Shown piece after piece: positions 8,530-18,172 of a DNA stretch of 64,000 nt (the stretch's first letter is position 1; every line of letters starts with the position of its first letter). The notes beneath the pieces are model-generated. The model had not been told where the DNA came from. It saw nothing but the letters and a program-made list of their open reading frames with translations, and made no database searches. This DNA is from Gemmatimonadota bacterium (lineage in GTDB: Bacteria; Latescibacterota; UBA2968; GCA-2709665). Made by a program: the position numbers and the translations under genes. The DNA lies in NCBI GenBank assembly GCA_028877215.1, contig JAPPFJ010000010.1, positions 176,907 to 240,906 on the forward strand, given 5' to 3'.

Positions 8530-9780
8530 ATGACTGGAATTCTCAATCTGTTGCCGTCTTTCGTGTTTTTCACCTTTGTGTCCCTGCTTCCGGCGCATGG
8601 ACAGAGTCCGAGGCTGATATGGCAGCCCGAGGGACCCGTTTCGCAATGGTCGACAGGTCCGCTCACGGCGGATTTCGACAATGACGGCGTTGTTGGATTT
8701 TCGGATTTTCTGTTGTTCGCCCGCAGTTTCAACGCCCGGGATGGCGAGCCGGCGTACGACGCCAGGATGGACCTGAACGACGACGGAGCTATCGATTTTT
8801 CCGATTTCGTTTCTTTCAGCGCCGCTTACGGAAGGCCTTCCGACGACGTATTCTCCAACCGATACGTCATCTACGCGCTCGACCCGTTGCTGGGGGGAAT
8901 GGCGGTTATCGACTCGGACTCGCATCTGCTTTCGGAATACCTCAGGTTTCGAGGTCCGACCGGTATGGCGGTCTCGGCGGACGAACGGACAATCTACGTC
9001 TCGGAAGGATTCGGTCTCTTTGCAATAGATGAAAATCACGAAGCGCTGTTTTCGATCCCTACGGAATCGCAGGGGCGCGTGGTCCTGAGCCCGGACGAGC
9101 GGATCGCATTTTTGACAGAGGAACGGCACGACCGACTGGTGGTCCTGGATCTGGTGGCACGTGTTCCCGCGGATACGATCTCGGTAGGCGAAAGGCCGAT
9201 CGACGTGGCGATTACACCGGATGGCAGGAAGCTCTACGTGGCGAACGCCGACAGCCGCGACGTCTCGGTCATCGACGTGGAACGCGGGGAGGTCACGGCC
9301 GCCATCATTATCGGCGGCGTTCCAGGTGAGATCGGCATTACGAAGGACGGCGCGCGGGCGTACGTGACCAACGTCGACCGAGGTGTCGTCTCCGTGCTGG
9401 ATCTAAGTTCGGATCAGGTTGTAAGCGGCCTTCAGTTGAGTGGAGATTCTGCGCGTGGACTGGCGTTTTCACCAGACGGCGAAACGCTCTACGTGGCTTC
9501 GACGGGGACACGCTCCGGCGGATTTCTCGTAACCGTTGACGTACAACGCAATCTGATATCCCAGCGTCTCCGCGTCGGGGATGCCGCGTCCACGATCGGC
9601 GTTGCTCCGGATGGCGCCCGCATCTACATCGGTACGCTTGTACTGGACGGCGGCGGACCTGGGCTGAGCGCCATCGACCTGAAGGACGGGCGCGTCATGG
9701 GCCGGTTGCTGGGCATCGACTTCATCGCGCAGTTTGCCTTCCGCACCCTTTCTCAGACTCAATCCGTCCGCGAAAATTGA
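8530..9780 (+). CDS. Secreted dockerin-like and YVTN beta-propeller protein
   Basis: A 416-residue exported protein. The ATG at 8530 follows AAAGGA with ideal spacing and gives a signal peptide ending near LLPAHGQ. Two calcium-loop repeats of dockerin/EF-hand type come next (DFDNDGVVGFSDFLLFARSF and DLNDDGAIDFSDFVSFSAAY, about residues 45-105). The rest is a seven-bladed propeller with repeats such as RPIDVAITPDGRKLYVANAD and ARGLAFSPDGETLYVAS. Such proteins are extracellular or cell-surface; ligands are unknown. The conserved leader module lies just upstream. Confidence 0.8.
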   Translation: MTGILNLLPSFVFFTFVSLLPAHGQSPRLIWQPEGPVSQWSTGPLTADFDNDGVVGFSDFLLFARSFNARDGEPAYDARMDLNDDGAIDFSDFVSFSAAYGRPSDDVFSNRYVIYALDPLLGGMAVIDSDSHLLSEYLRFRGPTGMAVSADERTIYVSEGFGLFAIDENHEALFSIPTESQGRVVLSPDERIAFLTEERHDRLVVLDLVARVPADTISVGERPIDVAITPDGRKLYVANADSRDVSVIDVERGEVTAAIIIGGVPGEIGITKDGARAYVTNVDRGVVSVLDLSSDQVVSGLQLSGDSARGLAFSPDGETLYVASTGTRSGGFLVTVDVQRNLISQRLRVGDAASTIGVAPDGARIYIGTLVLDGGGPGLSAIDLKDGRVMGRLLGIDFIAQFAFRTLSQTQSVREN

Positions 9781-9827
9781 CCCTCCGCGGACCCCTGCCG
9801 CACCACCGTCGCCAGGTCGCCCAATCC

Positions 9828-10292
9828 TCAATCGATCTTCTTGATGATTCGGATCTTGACCCGCGCAACCCCCTCCTCCACCATTTCCAGACGACGCGCC
9901 GCACCCAGGGAAAGGTCCAGAATCCGGCCTTCTATAAAGGGTCCCCGGTCGTTGACCTTCACCTTGACGCTCCTTCCGTTTCCGAGATGGGTTACGTGGA
10001 TGACGGTACCGAGCGGCAGCTCCCGATGGGCCGCGGTGAGACCGTACATATCGAAGATTTCACCGCTGGCGGTGGGACGGCCGTGAAACTTATGCGCGTA
10101 GTACGAGGCAAGGCCGACCTGAAAGGCGTCGTTGGTGGAGATAACGGGAGAATCAGCGGTGGTCTTTTCGGTGTCGGTCCCGGGGGGCGAGGTACGATAC
10201 CTCGGCCGGGAAAAACAGCCTGAAGTAAGGCCGATTGCAAAAATCAGGAGGATGTGAAGTGCAACGCGGTCAGTTCCGCGGCCCGGTTTCAA
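9828..10292 (-). CDS. rlpA: RlpA-like lipoprotein (septal ring double-psi beta-barrel)
   Basis: About 154 residues with a type II signal peptide: hydrophobic ILLIFAIG then LTSGC, so Cys26 would be lipidated. The DPBB domain follows, with QVGLASYYAHKFHGRPTASG, LTAAHRELPLGTVIHVTHL and VKVNDRGPFIEGRILDLSLG, the classic RlpA signatures including the catalytic-type Asp in NDRGPF. RlpA cleaves stem-less peptidoglycan at the septum; small versions lack the SPOR domain, as here. The start is uncertain. TTG 10292 limits the overlap with pyrD to 23 bp, while an ATG further upstream would overlap by about 90 bp. Confidence 0.85.
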   Translation of the reverse strand: MKPGRGTDRVALHILLIFAIGLTSGCFSRPRYRTSPPGTDTEKTTADSPVISTNDAFQVGLASYYAHKFHGRPTASGEIFDMYGLTAAHRELPLGTVIHVTHLGNGRSVKVKVNDRGPFIEGRILDLSLGAARRLEMVEEGVARVKIRIIKKID

Positions 10293-11193
10293 ACGAACCC
10301 ACGAGGTCTGATATGCGTCCGATCCCGTGGCTCCGGCAGTATTCGGCAATGCCATCGACAATCTCCAGGGCCGCCCAGGGGTTGATGAAGGTGGTGGTTC
10401 CTATCTGTACAGCGGATGCGCCAACGATGAGAAACTCGATTGCGTCTCGAGCGGTCGCAATCCCGCCCATGCCGACGATGGGTATCGAAACCGTATCGGC
10501 GACCCGCCACACCATCGCCAGCGCGACCGGCTTGATGGCGGGTCCGGAAAGGCCGCCGGTAATATTCCCAAGAACGGGGCGCCGGGTGCCGGCGTCCACA
10601 GCCAGACCAAGCAGCGTGTTGATCAGCGCGATCCCGTCCGCGCCGCCCTCTTCCACGGCCGCGGCCACCGCGGCGATGTCGGTCACGTTGGGCGTGAGCT
10701 TGACGATGACGGGAAGCCTGGAGGCCGCCTTCACCGCCGCGGCGACGTCGTGCGCGGCCTGCTCGCGACACCCGAAAAGCTGGCCGCCGTCCTTCATATT
10801 TGGCGAAGAGATGTTCAATTCCAGGGCGTCTACGTTCGGTATGTCGTTGAACCGCCGCGCCATTTCGGCGAACTCGTCGTTCGAGGTGCCCGCGATGCTG
10901 ACGATCCGCGCCGTGGGAAGCGCCTGCAAAGGCGGTACCTTTTCGGCGATAAAGGCGTCGAGGCCGGGATTCGTGAGGCCGATGGAATTGAGCATTCCGG
11001 AAGGCGTTTCCGCGGTGCGGGGGGCGCTGTTGCCGGCGCGGGGATGATAGGTTATCGTCTTTGTAACCACGCCGCCGATTCTCGCGAAGTCGAACATGCC
11101 CTCGTATTCGGCGCCGTGCCCGATGGTTCCCGAAGCCATCATCACTGGATTTCTGATGGTCAGACCGCCGCCGATGTGTGTGGAAAAGTCCAT
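10270..11193 (-). CDS. pyrD: Dihydroorotate dehydrogenase B, catalytic subunit
   Basis: A 307-residue class 1B dihydroorotate dehydrogenase oxidising dihydroorotate to orotate in UMP synthesis. FMN/substrate motifs are NPVMMASGTIGHGAEY, NSIGLTNPGLDAF, ELNISSPNMKDGGQLFG, PVIVKLTPNVTD, INTLLGLAVDA, GGLSGPAIKPVAL and GMGGIATARDAIEFL. A Cys (FGCRE) sits in the loop expected to hold the catalytic base of class 1 enzymes only approximately. The ATG at 11193 starts MDFSTHIGGG; upstream in-frame sequence is not conserved-looking. The adjacent pyrK gene, 70 bp upstream, supplies the electron-transfer subunit that makes it NAD-linked. Confidence 0.93.
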   Translation of the reverse strand: MDFSTHIGGGLTIRNPVMMASGTIGHGAEYEGMFDFARIGGVVTKTITYHPRAGNSAPRTAETPSGMLNSIGLTNPGLDAFIAEKVPPLQALPTARIVSIAGTSNDEFAEMARRFNDIPNVDALELNISSPNMKDGGQLFGCREQAAHDVAAAVKAASRLPVIVKLTPNVTDIAAVAAAVEEGGADGIALINTLLGLAVDAGTRRPVLGNITGGLSGPAIKPVALAMVWRVADTVSIPIVGMGGIATARDAIEFLIVGASAVQIGTTTFINPWAALEIVDGIAEYCRSHGIGRISDLVGSFETGPRN

Positions 11194-11263
11194 GGGCGTT
11201 CCGGGATGGCATTCCCAACAGTCCGTTGCTAAAGTCCTCTCCGCCGGCCAGGCCTGGCACCTG

Positions 11264-12058
11264 TTACCAGACGATCGCGTGTGCATCCACCACCGGTCCC
11301 TCAATGCAGACCCGCCGGTATCGATGGTCTTCCCTGTCCGCTTCCCGGTATTCTACGACACAACCAACACACGCGCCGAATCCGCAGGCCATATGGTTTT
11401 CCAGAGATGCCAGGCACGGCAGACGAAGCTCTGCCGCGATCTCGGCGACACGCGCCATCATGGCGTGCGGACCGCATGTAAGCAACTGGGTACCGTCCTG
11501 CTGCACATGCTCCGGAATCAGGTCCGTCACAGGGCCCTTGTGCCCAAGGCTACCGTCGTCCGTAGCCAGCCATCGACACAGATCGGAGGGAATCACACGA
11601 TCCATTTCGGGCATCCGGTCTTTGCTCGCCGCCCCCATCAGGAATACCATGTCATCCCGGCGATCTCTGTGGAACCAGGCCATGAAGGCCAGCGGAACCA
11701 GACCGACCCCTCCGGCGATCAGCAGCAGGCGGCCGGTAGCGGGAGGGACAAAGGCTCGTCCGAGCGGGCCGAGGATGTCGAGACGATGACTGGGCGCGGC
11801 GTCAGCCATCCGTCGAGTGCCTTCTCCGATGGCGTCGTAGACCACCTCTATCGATCCCGCTTCAGGGTCCGTGCGAAGTGCGCTGAATGGGCGTCGAAGA
11901 TAGGGCGACTGACCCGCGTCGGTACGGATCTGAACGAACTGAGCGGGGCGGCACGCCCGGGCAATCCGCGGCGCGCGCAGTCTCATCAGGTAGACGTTTC
12001 GCGCAATCTGCTCGTTGACGAGGACTTCGGCGCATTCCTGGAAGAATTGAGGAATCAT
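11264..12058 (-). CDS. pyrK: Dihydroorotate dehydrogenase electron transfer subunit
   Basis: A 264-residue iron-sulfur flavoprotein that passes electrons from PyrD to NAD. The N-terminal ferredoxin-reductase-type barrel contains PYLRRPFSALR (FAD binding) and DILGPLGRAF. The NAD-binding part has LIAGGVGLVPL. The C-terminal 2Fe-2S cluster motif is SLENHMACGFGACVGCVVEY followed by a fourth Cys in RRVCIEGP. All four Cys are present. It lies directly upstream of pyrD and should form the heterotetramer with it. Pyrimidine synthesis also accounts for the nearby carB pair on the same strand. Confidence 0.93.
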   Translation of the reverse strand: MIPQFFQECAEVLVNEQIARNVYLMRLRAPRIARACRPAQFVQIRTDAGQSPYLRRPFSALRTDPEAGSIEVVYDAIGEGTRRMADAAPSHRLDILGPLGRAFVPPATGRLLLIAGGVGLVPLAFMAWFHRDRRDDMVFLMGAASKDRMPEMDRVIPSDLCRWLATDDGSLGHKGPVTDLIPEHVQQDGTQLLTCGPHAMMARVAEIAAELRLPCLASLENHMACGFGACVGCVVEYREADREDHRYRRVCIEGPVVDAHAIVW

Positions 12059-12108
12059 TGGACCAGAGCGTCACCCGGGCAAGCCGAAACGCCTTGAGAA
12101 GCTACCTG

Positions 12109-12152
12109 GAAGCTGTCTTAGAATTCCCGTCGGTCTTCGCACGGCTGACGTG
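12109..12152 (+). repeat. MITE-B left-end fragment
   Basis: GAAGCTGTCTTAGAATTCCC followed by GTCGGTCTTCGCACGGCTG matches the left end of the element at 17394-17560. No matching right end is seen before the next gene, so this is a remnant in the pyrK/TPR-gene gap. Confidence 0.6.
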
Positions 12153-12251
12153 CAAGATTGTGGCTTTGCGACTCTTGTGGCAATTGACCTCAGCCACGGA
12201 TTGTTCGCGTATTTCGTAGTCTCGTAGTTTTGTTTTTCGTCGTTCCGTCGA

Positions 12252-14033
12252 TTAATTCTTCGGCGGGCTTTCGTCATCCCGCCTGCGTTCTTCATTCCCG
12301 CGGTCGGCGGGACTCGCACCGTCGGTTCGAGCGGCCGGTTCCGCGTCCGGATCGGATTGTGCGATGGCTTGCAGGAAATCGCCTTCAAGGCTCTTTGACG
12401 CGAGTTCCGCGAACTCCGTGAGCGGATAGCCGTCGACAAGCTTCTGGTAGTAGACCCGGGCGGAATCGGGGTTCTCCAGACGATTCGCAAGGGTCCACGC
12501 GACTGTATAGAGCGCCCTGGCCGCAACCGGGCTGTTTGGGAATTCCAAAGGCAACTGTCTGAGGATATCCAGATAGCCGGTCGGGCTGACCCCGTCGGCC
12601 ATCAGCGACTCGGCCTCACGAAACCGCGCTTCCGCCCTCGCGTCTTCCTCGAGGGCCTGCGCCAGCCGCTCGCGGGCGCTCACGGCGTACGGGTTGACGG
12701 GGTACGTGCCGATCAGTCTCCGGAACGTCTTCTCGGCTGCTTCCTGGTTCTTCAGACTGTCCGCGTAGATCAGGCCGATGGCATACAGGGCTTTTGGCGC
12801 CAGTTCGGTATCGAGGCTGTCGGCGATCGCGTATGCCCTCCGATACGTGGCGAGCGCGGAATCCGGTTCCGAGAAGTTGAACAAATACATCTCCGCCACG
12901 TTGAATAGCGCCTTAAGGCCCTTTTTCTTGCCCTTGGCGGCCGCCTTTTGAAAGCGCTCCAGCTTGACCAAGTCCTTTTCCCGATCTCTGGCCGCCTTTC
13001 CTACGTCGGAACCGGGTCTTTCCTTTCGGGCGCTGGCGAAGAGCTCTTTCGCCTTCTCCATGTCTCTCTGGGTCGTCTGGGCGACCATCGCCAGCCGGTA
13101 GTAGGCTTCGGAGCTGAATTCGGTCTTCGGATTGTCCTCGATGACTTCATTGTAGATCTCATCGGCGATTTCCTGTTTACCCATGAGATGATACACATTC
13201 GCCCGTTTGAGATGGACTTCCGGCTCATAGGATCTCAGGCTCTTGATCTTCAGTATGCGGTTGTACGTTCCCAGGACTTCGTCCAGTTTTCCCTGACGCT
13301 CGAGAATGCTTCCGATCCGAAGGCGGGTTTCGAAATTGATCTTGTTTTTCGGTTTCGACTTCAACACGCGGCGATACGCCAGCAGGGCGTCTTCGTACCG
13401 TTCCAGGTGGAACCTGGCGTCGCCGATGCCCAGCCAAATTCGCGTAGCGAGACCTTTCGGCCTGGCTTCCAGCAGCTTCTGGTACGCATTTATGGCGGCG
13501 GCGTGATCGCCGGCTTCGGCTTCCAGTTCGGCCAGCGCGAGCCTCGCTTTCCCGTTAAATTGCGGATCGGCGCTCTCGCCTACGTTGGCGAGTACCGGAC
13601 GCGCTTCTTCGGCCCTTCCTGACGCCCAGAGCGTAAGCCCCTTCCAGTAGAGGGCCTCGGTGAGCAGCAGGCTTTGTGGAAAATTGTCCTGCAGTTCCTG
13701 GAACTTCAGCAGGGCGTCACGATAGCTGCGTAGCCAGTAGAAGGCCTTTCCAATCAGCAGCAGGCTGTCGTCCACCCAATCGCTGTCCGGGTGCCGGTCG
13801 AGGACGATGGAAGCCTTGCGTATGGCACGCCAATAGAAATCGCGGTACCTGAACACCCTCTGCCGGTTCTTCTGGCTGGTGGCGGCCACGTTCTCGGCTT
13901 CCTCTCTCTTGCGTTCGGCCTCCTGGAACTGTTTTCGGGCGTTATAGAACGTGTTGTAATAGACGCACCCGGAAACCAGGGTTCCCGCAAGCAGGACGAT
14001 ACAGAGCAGCAGGATCTTCCCGATTGATTTCAT
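12252..14033 (-). CDS. TPR-repeat lipoprotein
   Basis: A 593-residue protein with a lipoprotein signal (GTLVSGC, Cys23) followed by YYNTFYNARKQFQEAE and about a dozen tetratricopeptide-like helical pairs. Examples are DDSLLLIGKAFYWLRSYRDA and EVHLKRANVYHLMGKQEIAD. It is probably anchored in the inner leaflet of the outer membrane or the periplasmic face, as a scaffold for envelope or cell-division assembly, similar in architecture to BamD/YbgF-type proteins. The C-terminal ~30 residues are polar and low-complexity. It starts 4 bp inside the end of the downstream carB half, so it is coupled to that gene. The exact role is unknown. Confidence 0.75.
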   Translation of the reverse strand: MKSIGKILLLCIVLLAGTLVSGCVYYNTFYNARKQFQEAERKREEAENVAATSQKNRQRVFRYRDFYWRAIRKASIVLDRHPDSDWVDDSLLLIGKAFYWLRSYRDALLKFQELQDNFPQSLLLTEALYWKGLTLWASGRAEEARPVLANVGESADPQFNGKARLALAELEAEAGDHAAAINAYQKLLEARPKGLATRIWLGIGDARFHLERYEDALLAYRRVLKSKPKNKINFETRLRIGSILERQGKLDEVLGTYNRILKIKSLRSYEPEVHLKRANVYHLMGKQEIADEIYNEVIEDNPKTEFSSEAYYRLAMVAQTTQRDMEKAKELFASARKERPGSDVGKAARDREKDLVKLERFQKAAAKGKKKGLKALFNVAEMYLFNFSEPDSALATYRRAYAIADSLDTELAPKALYAIGLIYADSLKNQEAAEKTFRRLIGTYPVNPYAVSARERLAQALEEDARAEARFREAESLMADGVSPTGYLDILRQLPLEFPNSPVAARALYTVAWTLANRLENPDSARVYYQKLVDGYPLTEFAELASKSLEGDFLQAIAQSDPDAEPAARTDGASPADRGNEERRRDDESPPKN

Positions 14034-15862
14034 GCGTTGTCTCGCTCCTCTTTCCCGTGGAATTCCTGGAGTGAACGAATTCTGACCGCGCCGTTCCTCT
14101 TGAGGGATTCAATGCCGGCCACCGCCGCCGATGCCCCCGCCAGCGTGGTCGTGTACGGGATGCCGTATTGAAGCGTGGCCTGGCGAATTTTGTGATCGTC
14201 CGCTTGCGCGGCCTCACCCGCCGGCGTGTTCACCATCAGGACGATCGATCTGTTCTTTATGGCGTCCAGAATATTGGGACGGCCCTGTTGGATCTTGAGA
14301 ATGGACTCTGCAAGAATGTCGTGCGCCTTTAGCCGGGCGTGGGTGCCGCGGGTCGCGACAATCCGAAAACCAAGCTCCGACAGCCGCCGTGCAACGGGTA
14401 TCACGGCTTCTTTATCCCTGTCGTTGACAGAGATAAACACGGCGCCTGAGGTCGGCAGCCGCACTCCCGCGCCGAACTGCGCCTTGTGGAAGCTCAGACC
14501 GAAGTCTGTGTCAATGCCCATCACTTCGCCCGTGGACTTCATCTCGGGACCCAGCAGGGTATCCACACCCGGGAACTTGGCGAAGGGCAATACAGCTTCC
14601 TTGACGGCGATGTGATCGAAGGAGATTTCTCCGGTCAGCCCCTGTTCCTTCAGGGACCGGCCCACCATGGCGCGCGCCGCCACTTTGGCCAGGGGAACGC
14701 CGATCGTTTTTGAGACAAAGGGCACCGTCCGGCTGGCGCGCGGGTTGACCTCGATAATGTAGACCTGATTGTCCTGCAGCGCGAACTGAACGTTCATCAA
14801 CCCCACGACGTTCAGCGCGCCGGCCAGCGCGTGGGTGTGGGAACGGAGTTCATCGAGGTGTTCCCCGGAAATGTCGTAGGGCGGCAGCACGCAGGCGCTG
14901 TCGCCCGAATGCACGCCGGCGCTTTCTATATGCTGCATGATCCCGCCGATCACCACCGACGTATCGTCCGCCACGGCGTCCACGTCGAACTCATGCGCGT
15001 CTTCGAGAAAACGGTCGATGAGGATCGGATGCTCCGGCGATGCCTGGATCGCCTTCTCCATATAGCTGAGAAGCGCATTGCGTTCGTAGACAATGACCAT
15101 GGCCCGCCCGCCCAGGACGTACGAGGGACGGACAAGCACCGGATAGCCGATGTCGTCGGCCACGGCGACGGCCTCGTCAACACTGGTGGCCGTACCGTTT
15201 TCGGGCTGGGAAATGCCGAGTTGCCTGATGAGCGCACCGAATCGCTTGCGGTCTTCTGCCAGGTCGATGCTGTCGGGAGACGTGCCGATAATGTTGACGC
15301 CGCCGCGCTCGAGGTCGCGAGCGAGGTTCAGCGGCGTCTGTCCGCCAAGCTGCACGATGACGCCGTCGGGCGCTTCCAGATGCGCGATGTTGAGTACGTC
15401 TTCGGCCGTGAGCGGCTCGAAGTAGAGTTTGTCGGAGGTGTCGTAGTCGGTGCTGACGGTTTCAGGGTTCGAGTTGACCATGATCGTCTCGTAACCGTCT
15501 TCTTTCAGCGCGAAAGCCGCGTGCACACAGCAGTAGTCGAACTCGATGCCCTGCCCGATGCGGTTCGGCCCGCCACCCAGGATCATGATCTTGGGCCGTT
15601 CCGAGCGGATGGCCTCGTTTTCGTTTTCGTATGTCGAATAGTGGTACGGCGTATACGCTTCGAACTCGGCGGCGCATGTATCGATGGTCTTATAGACCGC
15701 CTGGATATTCAGTTCTCTCCGGAGAGCCCTTACGGTCCATTCGTTGGTCTTCCACAGGTGGGCAAGCTGCCGGTCGCTGAAACCGTATTGTTTGGCCTTT
15801 GTGAGATCCGTGCGGCCAACCCGGGCCCGGAGGTCTTCAATGGTTCGCTGTTTCCAGTGCAT
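14030..15862 (-). CDS. carB: Carbamoyl-phosphate synthase large subunit, C-terminal half
   Basis: 610 residues covering the oligomerisation region, the second ATP-grasp domain and the regulatory MGS domain of CarB. Signatures are QYGFSDRQLAHLW, IDTCAAEFEAYTPYHYSTYE, ILGGGPNRIGQGIEFDYCCV, MVNSNPETVSTDYD, LGGQTPLNLA and EVNPRASRTVPFVSK. The C-terminal MGS domain has TSGAVFISVNDRDK and ILDAIKNRSIVLMVNTP. It makes carbamoyl phosphate from carbamate. It is preceded by the N-terminal half, separated by one TGA and 21 bp in the same reading frame. No strong ribosome-binding site precedes the ATG, so coupled re-initiation is likely. Confidence 0.9.
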   Translation of the reverse strand: MHWKQRTIEDLRARVGRTDLTKAKQYGFSDRQLAHLWKTNEWTVRALRRELNIQAVYKTIDTCAAEFEAYTPYHYSTYENENEAIRSERPKIMILGGGPNRIGQGIEFDYCCVHAAFALKEDGYETIMVNSNPETVSTDYDTSDKLYFEPLTAEDVLNIAHLEAPDGVIVQLGGQTPLNLARDLERGGVNIIGTSPDSIDLAEDRKRFGALIRQLGISQPENGTATSVDEAVAVADDIGYPVLVRPSYVLGGRAMVIVYERNALLSYMEKAIQASPEHPILIDRFLEDAHEFDVDAVADDTSVVIGGIMQHIESAGVHSGDSACVLPPYDISGEHLDELRSHTHALAGALNVVGLMNVQFALQDNQVYIIEVNPRASRTVPFVSKTIGVPLAKVAARAMVGRSLKEQGLTGEISFDHIAVKEAVLPFAKFPGVDTLLGPEMKSTGEVMGIDTDFGLSFHKAQFGAGVRLPTSGAVFISVNDRDKEAVIPVARRLSELGFRIVATRGTHARLKAHDILAESILKIQQGRPNILDAIKNRSIVLMVNTPAGEAAQADDHKIRQATLQYGIPYTTTLAGASAAVAGIESLKRNGAVRIRSLQEFHGKEERDNA

Positions 15863-15883
15863 ACGACTGCAAGACTCAAGGAG

Positions 15884-17332
15884 TCACGCCACGAGTCCCG
15901 CAAGCTCCTTTTCGAATTCGGTGATCTGCCGCAGGTTCTCGAGGAACCACGGGTCGATGCCCGTCAGGTCGTAAAGTTCGGATAGGGGCCATCCCGCTTC
16001 AAGCGCGGCCTTGAGATAGAACAGTCTCTGAGAATTGGGTACTCTCAGCCGGTGTTCGATCACGGCACGGTCGAGATCGGCCACTGCCAGGTCCTTCCCG
16101 TCGGCTCCGAATCCGGCGCGGCCGATTTCGAGGGAACGCAGGCCCTTCTGAAAGGCCTCCTTGAACGTCCGGCCGATGGCCATTGTTTCGCCCACCGACT
16201 TCATCTGGGTGCCAAGGAGGTCTTCCGTCTGGGGGAACTTCTCGAAGGTCCATCGCGGAATCTTGACCACGCAGTAGTCGATGGTCGGCTCGAATGAAGC
16301 CGGCGTTTCACGCGTGATATCGTTCCGGATTTCATCCAGGGTATATCCCACGGCGAGTTTGGCGGCGATCTTCGCGATGGGAAACCCCGTGGCCTTCGAG
16401 GCCAGCGCGGAACTCCGGGACACCCGCGGGTTCATTTCGATGATGACGATGCGTCCGTCCCGCGGATTCAGCGCGAACTGAATATTGGATCCGCCCGTCT
16501 CCACGCCGATTTCCCGGATAACGGCGATAGAAGCGTCCCGCATGGCCTGATACTCCTTGTCGGTCAGGGTCTGCGCCGGCGCGACTGTAATGGAGTCGCC
16601 GGTATGGACGCCCATGGGATCGAAATTCTCGATGGAACAGATGATGACCACATTATCCTTCAAATCGCGCATAACCTCCAGTTCGAACTCTTTCCATCCG
16701 ATGATGGACTCTTCGACCAGGATCTCCGTGGTGGGCGAGAGTTCCAGCCCCCGCATTGCGAGATGTTCGTATTCTTCCGCGTTGTATGCCGTGCCCCCGC
16801 CGGTGCCTCCAAGCGTATAGGACGGTCGAATAATGGCGGGATAGCCTATTTCGCCGATAATTTCGCGGGCTTCTTCGGCGCTGCGCGCAAATCTCCCCTT
16901 CGGAAACTTGACGCCGATACCGGCCATCGCGGCCTGGAAGCGTTCCCTGTTTTCGGCCTTCTCGATGGCTTCGGCATTCGCGCCGATCATCTCCACGTTG
17001 AATTCATCGAGGACCCCGCTGTTGTAGAGCTCCATGGCCACGTTCAGTCCGGTCTGTCCGCCCAGCGTGGGTAGAAGCGCATCGGGACGCTCCCTTTCGA
17101 TAATGGCCGCGCATACCTCCGGCGCGACCGGTTCCACGTAGGTCCGGTCCGCCATTTCGGGATCGGTCATGATCGTGGCAGGATTGCTGTTCAACAGGAC
17201 AACCGTATATCCCTCTTCCTTGAGGGCCTTGCATGCCTGCGCGCCGGAGTAGTCGAACTCACACGCCTGGCCGATGACGATCGGCCCGGAACCGATGAGC
17301 ATGATTTTCCGGATGTCGTTGCGTCTGGGCAT
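15884..17332 (-). CDS. carB: Carbamoyl-phosphate synthase large subunit, N-terminal half
   Basis: 482 residues comprising the first (carboxyphosphate) ATP-grasp domain. It has [107 protein letters not shown] and [20 protein letters not shown]. It ends in the linker [20 protein letters not shown], where the protein normally continues. Split CarB is known from some thermophiles and archaea; here the two pieces remain in one frame, interrupted by a single TGA. carA is not in the window. The upstream gap carries the inverted-repeat element MITE-B. Confidence 0.92.
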   Translation of the reverse strand: MPRRNDIRKIMLIGSGPIVIGQACEFDYSGAQACKALKEEGYTVVLLNSNPATIMTDPEMADRTYVEPVAPEVCAAIIERERPDALLPTLGGQTGLNVAMELYNSGVLDEFNVEMIGANAEAIEKAENRERFQAAMAGIGVKFPKGRFARSAEEAREIIGEIGYPAIIRPSYTLGGTGGGTAYNAEEYEHLAMRGLELSPTTEILVEESIIGWKEFELEVMRDLKDNVVIICSIENFDPMGVHTGDSITVAPAQTLTDKEYQAMRDASIAVIREIGVETGGSNIQFALNPRDGRIVIIEMNPRVSRSSALASKATGFPIAKIAAKLAVGYTLDEIRNDITRETPASFEPTIDYCVVKIPRWTFEKFPQTEDLLGTQMKSVGETMAIGRTFKEAFQKGLRSLEIGRAGFGADGKDLAVADLDRAVIEHRLRVPNSQRLFYLKAALEAGWPLSELYDLTGIDPWFLENLRQITEFEKELAGLVA

Positions 17333-17393
17333 AAATGCGGGAAAGGTCTCCGTCTATGAAATGGATGCGGCCATCGGTGGTCGGCCCGGGCGT

Positions 17394-17560
17394 TAGAAGC
17401 TGTCTTAAAATTTCCAGCGGTCTTCGCGCGGCTGCAAAAGCGCCGGTCGGCGTTGGTCAGACCCACCCGTATAGACAAATATGGGCGGGTTCTCCCGCCT
17501 TGACCGCCACTTCTTCGCTCGCGCTCGGGAGCTCACCGGTAATTTTAAGACAGCTTCTTA
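17394..17560. mobile_element. MITE-B, small inverted-repeat element
   Basis: About 165 bp bounded by AGAAGCTGTCTTAAAATT and, at the right, its inverse AATTTTAAGACAGCTTCT, flanked on both sides by TTA. It contains no open gene and fills most of the 300 bp gap 17333-17633. Related end fragments lie at 12109 and 57765. The TIR plus TA flanks suggest a non-autonomous transposon of the IS630/mariner sort. No transposase is in the window. Confidence 0.65.
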
Positions 17561-17633
17561 GAAAAAAACCTGCGGCTGTCCTTGTAAAAAGGTGATGCTC
17601 GCAGGCAGTGTGGAACGGTATGGCGGTCTGCTC

Positions 17634-18161
17634 TTAGACATTTTGGAGCAGGACCAGGTAGACCAGCAGGAGTATCAGGAGCAGCGTGACGGCAAAGCAT
17701 GCTTTCAGGAAAAAGTCCTTTGCCCTGTTCCGGGGCGCGTTGACGCCGATGGGCAGCGAGGGCGCGGACGGTTCCGGAAGCGACCCCGAAAACCGCTCCT
17801 GTTCGATGAGCTGCTCAAGCTTTGGATCGCACTCCCGGATGACCCTGAGGATGAGGCGCTTGTTTCGGGCCGCCCGCTCAGCGTACCGCCCCTTGAGAGA
17901 CGGACGTCCACCTGCATCGGGGATGAGCAGATCCGTGTCTTCCCTGGATCCGGAAGCGTCTTCAACCAGGCTGAGCGCCCTGGCCCTGGCGAGCTGTTCG
18001 GTGAGCCTGCGGGTCTGTTTCCTGTCGTGTACGTTTTCGCGGATTACCCTGCCGCAGATGCTCACGAAGCGTTCCATGTCCGCCCGGATCTCACCTTCGG
18101 TAAGACCGGAGAGATAGGACTCCTCGATCATCTCGTCGATGCTTTCGCGGATATCCGGCAT
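17634..18161 (-). CDS. Hypothetical protein with C-terminal membrane anchor
   Basis: A 175-residue protein I do not recognise. Residues 1-145 are polar and helical, rich in Arg and Glu (RRLTEQLARARALSLVED, RNKRLILRVIRECDPKLEQL). Residues ~150-173 form one hydrophobic helix ending LLLVYLVLLQNV at the C-terminus, so the bulk probably faces the cytoplasm. It starts 11 bp after the end of nnr on the same strand and is almost certainly co-transcribed with it. No catalytic motif is visible. Confidence 0.65.
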   Translation of the reverse strand: MPDIRESIDEMIEESYLSGLTEGEIRADMERFVSICGRVIRENVHDRKQTRRLTEQLARARALSLVEDASGSREDTDLLIPDAGGRPSLKGRYAERAARNKRLILRVIRECDPKLEQLIEQERFSGSLPEPSAPSLPIGVNAPRNRAKDFFLKACFAVTLLLILLLVYLVLLQNV

Positions 18162-18172
18162 GGGTCTGGTTC

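Noticed and set aside
15884..15886. TGA between the carB halves as selenocysteine
   Set aside because: The TGA is in a non-conserved linker without redox or Cys context, no hairpin stands out after it, and both halves are complete with the second having its own ATG.
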